Below, one piece after another: positions 1 to 5,031 of a stretch of DNA of 5,439 nucleotides. The notes below the pieces were generated by a model. That model made no database searches. It was not told the origin of the DNA and worked only from the letters and a program-made list of their open reading frames with translations. How positions within the stretch are numbered: the stretch's first letter is position 1; each line of letters begins with the position of its first letter. The stretch is from Actinomycetota bacterium (GTDB lineage Bacteria > Actinomycetota > Humimicrobiia > Humimicrobiales > Humimicrobiaceae), in the NCBI GenBank assembly GCA_016783985.1, contig JADHVM010000077.1:1-5439 (forward strand), in the 5' to 3' direction. The translations under genes were made by a program, and so were the position numbers.

Positions 1-144
1 CTCAATTTCAATTAAAATATCAATGTCACTATTTTCTTTTATCTCCCCTCGAGCATATGAACCAAATAACCCGATTTTTTTAACTCTATAATCCTTTAGA
101 ATTGGGAGAATTTTCTTTTTTATTTCTTCAATATTTGTTTCCAT
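1..144 (-). CDS. MNT-type nucleotidyltransferase domain protein (N-terminal 48 codons, cut by window edge)
   Basis: The minus-strand frame opens with ATG at 144-142 and stays open to base 1, giving 48 residues that begin METNIEEIKK. Residues 25-45 carry the minimal nucleotidyltransferase signature: GLFGSYARGE (GS motif at residues 28-29) followed by NSDIDILIE, whose aspartates D40 and D42 are the usual metal-binding pair. In this family (MntA-like, DNA polymerase beta superfold) the protein is either a free-standing small nucleotidyltransferase or the antitoxin of a HEPN/MNT (HepT-MntA) pair, where it adds AMP to the HEPN toxin. The partner, if there is one, would lie beyond the left edge, since no HEPN-like gene lies upstream in the window. 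The Shine-Dalgarno is weak (a purine stretch around 151-160 on the minus strand). The start is supported mainly by the length of the family's N-terminal helix. The domain call is firm; the toxin-antitoxin role is inference. Confidence 0.85.
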   Translation of the reverse strand, partial: METNIEEIKKKILPILKDYRVKKIGLFGSYARGEIKENSDIDILIEIE

Positions 145-400
145 GATATTTTCTTATCTGTTGATTGTATAACCCTTCATTACTTAGGTTATTCTTACAA
201 AAATGACTAAAAACTGTATTCTATGTGACCAATTTGAAAAATTATTCTCTGTTCAAAAAGAAAATAGATAATAAAAGAAATATTACTATAAGTTATAAAT
301 TTATTCAATTTATAATAAAAAGCAGTCATTAAAATCATTATAATAACTTATTTATTCAAAGCATGTTATAAAAATTATAAAAGTTAAAAGTGCACAGTTT
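145..400. other. AT-rich intergenic spacer with no recognisable gene
   Basis: This stretch between the ASRT remnant and the nucleotidyltransferase gene is extremely AT-rich and has frequent stops in all frames. It must contain the end of the M24 transcript and the promoter of the nucleotidyltransferase gene. A weak minus-strand promoter candidate is TTGAAT (308-303), 17 bases, TAATAT (285-280); it is no better than chance in such AT-rich DNA. One perfect AT-only inverted repeat is listed separately. Confidence 0.5.
293..315. repeat. AT-only inverted repeat, 8-bp arms, 7-base loop
   Basis: TTATAAAT at 293-300 is perfectly complementary to ATTTATAA at 308-315. It lies between two minus-strand genes and could act as a weak transcription stop or a protein site. 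It has no GC pairs and no clear T-tract, so I do not call it a terminator. Confidence 0.35.
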
Positions 401-490
401 TTACAAGATAGTCTCGTGTTTTGATGGTATCCAGCCATCAGCAACATACCAATTCTTAGAACCATGATTTAAGTTACCTTTTCCTCCCAT
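401..490 (-). pseudogene. Truncated ASRT-family (sensory rhodopsin transducer-like) gene remnant
   Basis: A 29-codon minus-strand reading frame runs from ATG (490-488) to TAA (403-401). Its residues 13-22 read KNWYVADGWI, followed by P-S-K-HETIL. From memory, the N-terminus of Anabaena sensory rhodopsin transducer has W-x-I-A-E-G-Y-I-P, then about ten residues, then SHETVCIL. The remnant keeps both blocks but lacks the linker and stops directly after HETIL, whereas family members are about 120-130 residues. ASRT-family proteins are small soluble beta-sandwich proteins thought to bind small molecules, and most occur in bacteria without rhodopsins. A good Shine-Dalgarno (GTGAGGT, 503-497 on the minus strand) overlaps the stop of the M24 gene 7 bp upstream, so it was translationally coupled to it. 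Downstream in-frame DNA is AT-rich and shows no further family similarity. It may be a decayed gene or, less likely, a genuine short peptide. Confidence 0.55.
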
Positions 491-497
491 TTAAACC

Positions 498-1685
498 TCA
501 CTTAATTAACTCAGGTATATATTTTTGATTAAATTTAGTTACAAGTTCAGCTCCATCTCTTCTAATAATATATGTGTCTTCAATTCTGAATGCTCCCCAG
601 GGAAGATCTTTAAAGTAAGCATCTATGCAAACTGACATATTTTCAATCATAAAAACATCCTTGTCAGCAGAGAAAAATGGGCTTTCACACTCAAGCATAC
701 CACTTGAATGAACTGATCCATAAGGACTGTATTTACTGTATCCATATTTTGTTAAAAATTTATTGTAAATTTCAAACAGTTGTCTGGATGTTGCGCCTGG
801 CTTCATAGAATCTGCTACAATGTTTTTTACCTCGTTAGCAATTTTTACTGCCTCTTTAATTTCATCTGGTATTTTACCCAAAACTACGGGTGTGCATATT
901 ATTGCATTATATCCTTCATATAATGTCCCTGCTGAAGGATTTATTATTTCACTTTCCTTTACTTTTCTAAGAGTATTTCTACACATACACAGATTAGAAT
1001 TCTCTGGGCCTGATGGAACCATTGGACTAAAAGATAAGACATAGCCTTCAGCACCTAACCTCAGCATCTGACTTTCTATATCAGCCTGGATATCAAGTTC
1101 TGTTACCCCTGGTTTTATCCTGGGTATTGCATATTCAAAAGTACCAGTTATTATTTCTGCTGCTTTCTTTATACATGCAATCTCGTCTTCTGACTTACTC
1201 ATTCTAAGCTCATACATAAGAGCCTCGGCACTTACCCTTTCTGCATTAGGAAAAACCTTCTCTATCTTTTTATATATTTCATAAGGAAATATAAGATCTC
1301 CCACTACTCCAATCTTTTTTATATTACTTTTACCCTTAAGCTCTTCAAATAGACCTTCAAAATCAAGCTGTCCTTCTATATTGTATTCAACACCTGATAC
1401 TTCTCCTACTTCAGGAAATATCCTTACATCTTTTATTTTTGACTTATTTTTGGACCATTCATGGCATGCTTGCCCCGAGCACATTACAGCCTCGCCTTCA
1501 AATGGTATAGCCAGTGCTGCACTTTCATTTATTGGAGAAACATCTGAAAAGTACCTTACTGCTGAAGGGTCCAGTAGGTTTGAAAATACTACTACAAGAT
1601 CTATTTTCTCTTTTTCCATTTTTTCTTTAAACTTTTGCATCCTTGATTTGAATTCACTATCAGGTATTTTTGGAAAGTTATTCAT
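498..1685 (-). CDS. M24 peptidase / creatinase-fold protein lacking most metal ligands
   Basis: This 395-residue protein has the two-part layout of the M24 Xaa-Pro aminopeptidase/creatinase family: an N-terminal creatinase-type domain (about 10-155) and a C-terminal pita-bread domain (about 165-395) that starts with the typical MRxxKSxDEIACIKKAA segment. True metallopeptidases use Asp, Asp, His, Glu, Glu. Here the DxG position is S251-A-G253, the GYxxD position ends in I262, the His is H326 (VHSSG), the first Glu is D355 and the last is E369 (RIED). The substrate His of aminopeptidase P is also absent from the SGPENSNLCMCR segment (225-236). It is therefore probably not a dinuclear-metal peptidase; creatinase itself is a precedent for the fold working without metal. 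The start is supported by AAAAGGA six bases upstream. It was coupled to the ASRT-like remnant and its leader carries LacI-type operators. The substrate is unknown. Confidence 0.85.
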   Translation of the reverse strand: MNNFPKIPDSEFKSRMQKFKEKMEKEKIDLVVVFSNLLDPSAVRYFSDVSPINESAALAIPFEGEAVMCSGQACHEWSKNKSKIKDVRIFPEVGEVSGVEYNIEGQLDFEGLFEELKGKSNIKKIGVVGDLIFPYEIYKKIEKVFPNAERVSAEALMYELRMSKSEDEIACIKKAAEIITGTFEYAIPRIKPGVTELDIQADIESQMLRLGAEGYVLSFSPMVPSGPENSNLCMCRNTLRKVKESEIINPSAGTLYEGYNAIICTPVVLGKIPDEIKEAVKIANEVKNIVADSMKPGATSRQLFEIYNKFLTKYGYSKYSPYGSVHSSGMLECESPFFSADKDVFMIENMSVCIDAYFKDLPWGAFRIEDTYIIRRDGAELVTKFNQKYIPELIK

Positions 1686-1691
1686 AGCACA

Positions 1692-1698
1692 TCCTTTT
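1692..1698 (-). promoter_or_regulatory. Ribosome binding site of the M24 gene
   Basis: The minus strand reads AAAAGGA, then six bases, then ATG at 1685. This fixes the start codon. Its first base overlaps the edge of the adjacent operator palindrome. Confidence 0.75.
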
Positions 1699-1715
1699 GT
1701 TCAATCGTTTGCACA
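1698..1715 (-). promoter_or_regulatory. LacI/GalR-type operator O1 in the M24 leader
   Basis: The minus strand reads TGTGCAAACGATTGAACA. Against its own complement 14 of 18 positions match, giving TGTnCAAnCGnTTGnACA with the central CG typical of LacI/GalR-family sites, including catabolite (cre) sites. It lies directly upstream of the ribosome binding site and next to a possible -10 box (TATTAT, 1720-1715), so a bound repressor would cover the expected transcription start. No good -35 box is visible. The regulator is not in the window, and a CcpA site is an alternative reading, since the core is one mismatch from a loose cre consensus. Confidence 0.6.
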
Positions 1716-1798
1716 TAATAAATAAAAAAATTCTTTTATTTTTTCTTACTAATTATTTTATTTCTTAAAAATTCTTTAAATGGTAATTTTAAAGATAC

Positions 1799-1816
1799 TG
1801 TTCAATCGATTTCATT
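1799..1816 (-). promoter_or_regulatory. Second LacI-type operator O2, 101 bp upstream of O1
   Basis: The minus strand reads AATGAAATCGATTGAACA. The right half CGATTGAACA is identical to O1, the left half is degenerate, and 14 of 18 positions agree with O1 in the same orientation. The spacing of 101 bp is in the range used by looping repressors such as those of lac and gal. A strong/weak pair of this kind is consistent with a main and an auxiliary operator. Confidence 0.45.
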
Positions 1817-1957
1817 TAATATGGCATTGATGATTTCTCATGTCAAGAGGCATTTTGCTTTGATGCTACTACTTGCCCTTCAGCAGTGCCAAACGAGTTA
1901 TTTTAACACACTGGACTAATATTATAAGTCAAATCAATATACTTCATTTCTATAAAT

Positions 1958-1986
1958 CCCTATTATTAGGGCCTATCTGAAATAGG
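1958..1986. repeat. Two back-to-back 5-bp hairpins behind the asnB-like gene
   Basis: CCCTA-TTAT-TAGGG (1958-1971) is followed immediately by CCTAT-CTGAA-ATAGG (1972-1986). They are 87-115 bases downstream of the asnB-like stop codon on the minus strand. No T-tract follows on either strand, so they are poor intrinsic terminators; a weak stop or a protein-binding site are the options. Confidence 0.35.
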
Positions 1987-2072
1987 AATATACTATATAT
2001 TTATATCGATTAAAGTTTTTAAGATATTTATCTGAAAATAAAATTTCTAGATTAAGCAGTTAAAAAATGAAC

Positions 2073-3554
2073 CTAATTAAAATCCTGTGTTAAGGAAAGT
2101 ATATTATTAATATCAATACCTTCATAATAATCTTTAAATATCCTGTAGTAATAAACTTCTTCTTTATTTCTTAATCTAATATTACCCGGCAATTTTCTAC
2201 CTTTTTCAAATTCCTCATCTGTGATCATATCATCAATTTTTTTCCCCAGGGTATCAACTATACCGGCACCTTCCCAGAATTTTTCCTTTTCTCTCCAGGC
2301 GATGGAATTAGGAAGAAACCTTGAGCCAACTTTTCTTAATATATATTTACTGATTTTCTTATCTTTTTTTACCTTTCTCTTAGGAGGTATCCTCAAAACA
2401 AAATTTAAAAGATTATCATCAAGCAGCGGAAGTTTTGCATTGACATTGTAAGCATTAGCTGACCTGTCTACTCTTTGAAGAGCAGTATTGTGTAAACTAT
2501 TTATAGAATTTACCAGTTCTTTCTGAATAGTTTTTGAAGAATCATATTCCAGAAAATAATTATATCCCGCAAAAAGCTCGTCTCCCCCCTCACCAGAAAA
2601 AACTACATCTACAGAAGATGATATTTTAGAAGCAACAATATTACCAAGAGAACTTCTAACCAGAGGAGCATCAAAAGATTCAAGGCAATATATTACCTTT
2701 GGAATACTAGAAAATAGCTCGTCTGTATCTAATTTATATTCCATATGTTCTGTTCCAAGATAATTTGAAACTTCTCTTGCTGAATTTAAGTCTGGAGAGT
2801 CTTCAAATCCAACAGAAAAAGTATATACTTTATCCTTAAATTCTTTTAGCAATGCTGCTACTATACTGGAATCTAATCCCCCACTTAACCAAACCCCAAA
2901 AGTTAAGTTACTGTCAGAAATTCTTCTGTCGACAGCTTTTAAAAGATAGTCTTCTAATCTATCTTCTAACTCTAAAGTTCCTGAATTATCTAACATAGGA
3001 TAGCAATCAGAATCAATTTTTTTAATTCTCCGCGGGGATTTAAAATTTTTCATATATGAACCAGTTGGAAATTCTTTTATATTTTTACCAAATTCAATTA
3101 TTGATTTTAATTCAGATGCAAATATCAAAGTATCTTTATTTTTTGAATAATACAAAGGTTTTATTCCCATAACATCTCTTGCTAAATAAATATCTCCTTC
3201 TTTATCTGAAATTACCAGTGCAAATGAACCCTTAAGCTCTCTAAATATATTTTTGCCAATCTTGTTAAAAAGAAAATAAATTTTTTGTGCATCTGTGGAG
3301 AGCAGTAATCCCTTTTGAATACCATATTTCTCTAAAAGATTGTCAATATTATATATTCTCCCATCCAAAAGACATGTATCTTCATCTTTTGTATTTTTAA
3401 TACTATTATTTGAATTCATTCCAATAAAATTACCACAAATATTAAAGATATCTCTCTTATCGCCACGATGAGAAATTTTATCAAGTAATATTTTAATTTT
3501 TCTTTTATTGTCACTCTTATCTTCTAAACTAACTACTCCGGCCAATCCGCTCAC
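2073..3554 (-). CDS. asnB: Asparagine synthetase-like protein with inactive glutaminase domain
   Basis: This 493-residue protein has both AsnB domains. The N-terminal Ntn glutaminase-like domain (2-170) keeps HRG (29-31) and RDxxGIKPLYY (126-136). The C-terminal synthetase domain (about 195-430) keeps the ATP-pyrophosphatase loop SGGLDSS (224-230), GEGGDELFAGY (321-331) and an RVDRSANAYNVNAKLPLLD segment (361-379) matching the family's RVDRxSMAxxxExRxPFLD with several changes. AsnB normally makes asparagine from aspartate, ATP and glutamine, and Cys after the initiator Met is the glutaminase nucleophile. Here that residue is Ser2, and the glutamine-binding NGEIYN reads DGRIYN (64-69), so glutamine hydrolysis is very unlikely. 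It may use free ammonia or amidate or ligate another substrate. The start is GTG, placed by the position of the Ntn N-terminus; GGAG lies 10 bases upstream. It has its own promoter. Confidence 0.85.
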   Translation of the reverse strand: MSGLAGVVSLEDKSDNKRKIKILLDKISHRGDKRDIFNICGNFIGMNSNNSIKNTKDEDTCLLDGRIYNIDNLLEKYGIQKGLLLSTDAQKIYFLFNKIGKNIFRELKGSFALVISDKEGDIYLARDVMGIKPLYYSKNKDTLIFASELKSIIEFGKNIKEFPTGSYMKNFKSPRRIKKIDSDCYPMLDNSGTLELEDRLEDYLLKAVDRRISDSNLTFGVWLSGGLDSSIVAALLKEFKDKVYTFSVGFEDSPDLNSAREVSNYLGTEHMEYKLDTDELFSSIPKVIYCLESFDAPLVRSSLGNIVASKISSSVDVVFSGEGGDELFAGYNYFLEYDSSKTIQKELVNSINSLHNTALQRVDRSANAYNVNAKLPLLDDNLLNFVLRIPPKRKVKKDKKISKYILRKVGSRFLPNSIAWREKEKFWEGAGIVDTLGKKIDDMITDEEFEKGRKLPGNIRLRNKEEVYYYRIFKDYYEGIDINNILSLTQDFN

Positions 3555-3561
3555 TTTTTAC

Positions 3562-3568
3562 CATCTCC
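3562..3568 (-). promoter_or_regulatory. Shine-Dalgarno of the asnB-like gene and a competing out-of-frame ATG
   Basis: The minus strand reads GGAG (3568-3565), directly followed by ATG (3564-3562), then seven bases to the GTG start at 3554. The ATG is 10 bases upstream of the GTG and in another frame, where it meets a stop after about ten codons, and it touches the Shine-Dalgarno. GTG is therefore the start despite a slightly long 10-base spacing. Confidence 0.55.
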
Positions 3569-3579
3569 AATTATTAAAT

Positions 3580-3608
3580 ATTAAATTAATTTATTGATTA
3601 TGTCTCAA
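3580..3608 (-). promoter_or_regulatory. Sigma-A-type promoter of the asnB-like gene
   Basis: The minus strand has TTGAGA (3608-3603, 5/6 of the -35 consensus), 17 bases, then TTTAAT (3585-3580, 5/6 of the -10 consensus). Transcription would start near 3573, only a few bases before the Shine-Dalgarno, giving a leader of about 20 nt with no room for a T-box or attenuator. Confidence 0.55.
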
Positions 3609-3675
3609 AAACAACTATGGAGTTATTTATTTAAACAAATCCTATTTTTATCTTACCAAAGTTTTTACTTAATTA

Positions 3676-3720
3676 CAAAGATTCGTAAATGACAGGCCAT
3701 TTATCAAAGATTAAAAATGG
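3676..3720. repeat. Direct repeat upstream of the asnB-like promoter
   Basis: CAAAGATT occurs at 3676-3683 and 3705-3712, 29 bp apart (about three helical turns), each followed a few bases later by an AATG-containing stretch. Between them lies an inverted repeat TAAATG-ACAGGC-CATTTA (3686-3703). It may be an activator site for the asnB-like promoter; chance is not excluded. Confidence 0.3.
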
Positions 3721-3751
3721 ACTATTTTTTATATATTTTTATAGTTTGGGG

Positions 3752-3783
3752 TGAACCCCTACAGCTAGACACAGTATTAACTA
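3752..3783 (+). repeat. Left terminal inverted repeat of the IS3-family element
   Basis: It begins TGAACCCCTACAGCTAGACA and ends TTAACTA. It matches the complement of the right end at 23 of 32 positions, the blocks TGAACCCC, GACAC and TTAACTA being identical. The -35 box of the element's own promoter lies inside it. Confidence 0.9.
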
Positions 3784-3794
3784 AAAGATAGAAT
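3766..3794 (+). promoter_or_regulatory. Own promoter of the IS3-family transposase operon
   Basis: TAGACA (3766-3771, 5/6), 17 bases, then TAGAAT (3789-3794, 5/6). The -35 lies within the left terminal repeat, as in many IS elements. The predicted start near 3801 falls inside the 5' arm of the following inverted repeat. Confidence 0.55.
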
Positions 3795-3796
3795 AG

Positions 3797-3837
3797 CTGA
3801 TGAGACAGGAAAGTCAAGAGATAGGAGGTCTCATCAG
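3797..3837 (+). promoter_or_regulatory. Perfect 10-bp inverted repeat occluding the orfA start
   Basis: CTGATGAGAC (3797-3806) is exactly complementary to GTCTCATCAG (3828-3837). The 21-base loop holds most of the Shine-Dalgarno (AGGAGGT, 3823-3829), and the 3' arm ends at the base before the ATG at 3838. In RNA this stem would hinder ribosome entry. Transcripts from outside carry the full stem, while transcripts starting near 3801 would keep only about half of the 5' arm. Confidence 0.65.
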
Positions 3838-4188
3838 ATGAGAGCAAGAAGAAGCTTTAGTAATGATTTTAAGAAACAGGTAGTAGAGTCAATAGTATCG
3901 GGTTCAGCTACCCAGGCAGAGATGGCAAGAGAATATAAGGTATCACCAGTACTGATAAATAGGTGGAAAAAAGACTATAAGACCGGTAAGTTCTTTGAAA
4001 ATGTAAGTTCGCATGATATGGCAAAGCTTGAGCTAAGGGTAAGGGAGCTTGAAAGACTGCTCGGTAAGGTAACCCTGGAAAACGAGATGCTAAAAAGGGC
4101 CAGGGATCTTAATACCAAGGAAAAAAAAGACGATTTATCCATAGTAACCTCAAGAGACTGGGAACAGTCAAAAGGGGGTGTGAGATAG
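3838..4188 (+). CDS. IS3-family OrfA, helix-turn-helix DNA-binding protein
   Basis: This 116-residue protein opens with the HTH_Tnp_1-type domain (residues 5-50): RRSFSNDFKKQVVESIVSG, then a helix-turn-helix ending SPVLINRWKKDY. A leucine-zipper-like coiled coil follows (about 62-88, MAKLELRVRELERLLGKVTLENEML). In this family OrfA binds the terminal repeats, represses the promoter and supplies the N-terminus of the OrfAB transposase made by -1 frameshifting. The ATG has AGGAGGT nine bases upstream, inside the inverted repeat described separately. The stop codon TAG (4186-4188) overlaps the GTG of orfB by one base. Codons after about residue 97 (EKKDD onward) lie beyond the slippery run and are found only in unshifted OrfA. 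Confidence 0.93.
   Translation: MRARRSFSNDFKKQVVESIVSGSATQAEMAREYKVSPVLINRWKKDYKTGKFFENVSSHDMAKLELRVRELERLLGKVTLENEMLKRARDLNTKEKKDDLSIVTSRDWEQSKGGVR
4122..4128 (+). other. Programmed -1 frameshift site A_AAA_AAA between orfA and orfB
   Basis: In the orfA frame the codons GAA AAA AAA GAC (4120-4131) contain a run of eight A that gives the heptamer A_AAA_AAA. The orfB frame is open from 4113 (after a TAA at 4110-4112), so a slip here runs on without a stop as RRFIHSNLKRLG into orfB, giving a product of about 389 residues. A 5-bp hairpin with a GGAA tetraloop (4156-4169) and a Shine-Dalgarno-like AGGGGGTG (4173-4180) lie downstream or near the orfB GTG. Frameshifting here is standard for IS3-family elements; the efficiency is unknown. 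Confidence 0.75.
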
Positions 4189-5006
4189 TGGAAATTAAAA
4201 GGTCAACTTACTACTACAAACCCAAAAGGGATAAACCTTCAGATATGGACATTGCTGATAGAATAGAGGAGATTGCCCTGGACTTTCCCTCTTATGGCTA
4301 CAGGAGGATGACAGCAGCACTTCACCGCCAGAAAATCCAAGTAAATCACAAGAGGGTTCTAAGACTTATGAGGGATAAAAACCTACTGTGCAGGGCCAGA
4401 AAGGCCTTTAAGGCCACTACAGACTCCTCTCACAGCTTAAAGAAGTATCCTAACCTCATAGAGGACCTTGTGCCCTATAGGATCGATCAGGTATGGCATG
4501 CAGATATAACATACATCAGAATTGCCACATCATTTGTGTACCTGGCAGCACTTATTGACGGATTTAGCCGAAAAGTTGTGGGGTACGGACTGGGTAGAAC
4601 CCTGTCTGCAGATTTAGCCATGGCAGCACTAATTGATGCCATATCAAAGAGAGATGCAGGAAACCTAATCCACCATTCCGACCAGGGAATCCAGTATTGT
4701 TCTTATGATTATATAGAAGTCCTAAAAGAGCATGGCATAGCTATATCCATGTCAGGTAAGGCCAATCCTTACGACAATGCCAAGATCGAGTCTTTTTTCA
4801 GGACCTTAAAAGTTGAAGAAGTCTATATGTTTGAATATGAGACATATACAGAAGTGCTTGAAAGAATTCCCTATTTTATTGAAGAAGTCTACAATAGGAA
4901 AAGATTGCATTCTTCCCTGGGGTATATACCCCCGGAAGAATTTGAAAATATTAATAATGAAAAAATGAAAGGAAATGAGTCCCATCAGCTGATTCTGACT
5001 AGTTAA
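4188..5006 (+). CDS. IS3-family OrfB, DDE transposase catalytic part
   Basis: Read alone from GTG at 4188 this gives 272 residues; as part of OrfAB the frame is used from the slippery run at about 4128. Residues 20-70 form the HTH_21-like region (DIADRIEEIALDFPSYGYRR onward). The rve integrase-type catalytic core follows with D106 (HADITYI), D165 (HHSDQGIQY) and E201 (DNAKIESFFRTLK), a DD(35)E arrangement with K208 seven residues after the Glu, as usual for IS3. The C-terminus YNRKRLHSSLGYIPPEEFE is the family's standard ending. No internal stop or frameshift is seen, so the catalytic domain looks intact. The TAA stop (5004-5006) lies inside the right terminal repeat. The GTG overlaps the orfA stop, so independent coupled translation of OrfB is also possible. 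Confidence 0.95.
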   Translation: MEIKRSTYYYKPKRDKPSDMDIADRIEEIALDFPSYGYRRMTAALHRQKIQVNHKRVLRLMRDKNLLCRARKAFKATTDSSHSLKKYPNLIEDLVPYRIDQVWHADITYIRIATSFVYLAALIDGFSRKVVGYGLGRTLSADLAMAALIDAISKRDAGNLIHHSDQGIQYCSYDYIEVLKEHGIAISMSGKANPYDNAKIESFFRTLKVEEVYMFEYETYTEVLERIPYFIEEVYNRKRLHSSLGYIPPEEFENINNEKMKGNESHQLILTS

Positions 5007-5031
5007 CTTGGTGTCCAAATTTTGGGGTTCA
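5000..5031 (-). repeat. Right terminal inverted repeat of the IS3-family element
   Basis: Read inward on the minus strand it begins TGAACCCCAAAATTTGGACA and ends TTAACTA, matching the left end at 23 of 32 positions. It includes the orfB stop codon. Confidence 0.9.

Larger units (their letters stand above)
1686..2072. other. Intergenic region between the asnB-like and M24 genes
   Basis: This 387-bp spacer carries, from right to left: a run-off zone behind the asnB-like stop codon, two small tandem hairpins (1958-1986), a GC-richer island of about 100 bp (1820-1919), the auxiliary operator O2, an AT-rich promoter zone, O1 and the M24 ribosome binding site. The island can be read on the plus strand as a 32-residue frame (1821-1919, beginning MALMISHVKRH), but no Shine-Dalgarno precedes it. 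I see no recognised family, so I do not call it a gene; it may be a decayed mobile-element end. Confidence 0.5.
3752..5031 (+). mobile_element. IS3-family insertion sequence, complete, 1280 bp
   Basis: The element is bounded by 32-bp imperfect inverted repeats starting TGAACCCC, encodes orfA (helix-turn-helix) and orfB (DDE transposase) in a -1 frame relationship, and has the length expected of IS3-family members. The ends resemble IS3/IS150-type elements of Firmicutes, but the subgroup is not settled. It is GC-richer than the flanking genes. Both genes are intact, so it may still be active. The bases outside the ends (GGGG at 3748-3751 and TATC at 5032-5035) do not match, so no target duplication of 3-5 bp is visible. 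Its right end lies 6 bp from the stop codon of the UroD-like gene, so transcription from that gene enters the element antisense to the transposase. Confidence 0.92.

Noticed and set aside
145..400. CRISPR-like or iterated repeats in the AT-rich spacer
   Set aside because: The similar-looking words are simple A/T tracts without a regular unit or spacing.
820..1725. Plus-strand open frames (820-1044 and 1381-1725) opposite the M24 gene
   Set aside because: They lie antisense within, or largely within, a well-supported gene, have low-complexity sequence, no Shine-Dalgarno and no family resemblance.
1958..1986. Intrinsic terminator of the asnB-like gene
   Set aside because: The stems have only 5 bp each and no T-tract follows on the minus strand.
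2221..2451. Plus-strand open frame inside the asnB-like gene
   Set aside because: It is the antisense shadow of the conserved synthetase C-terminus, with no initiation signal.
3555..3751. T-box or amino-acid attenuator upstream of the asnB-like gene
   Set aside because: The spacer has no T-box bulge sequence or terminator, and the best promoter leaves a leader of only about 20 nt.
4806..5018. Minus-strand open frame inside the orfB end
   Set aside because: It is antisense to the conserved DDE C-terminus and runs into the terminal repeat, with no independent support.
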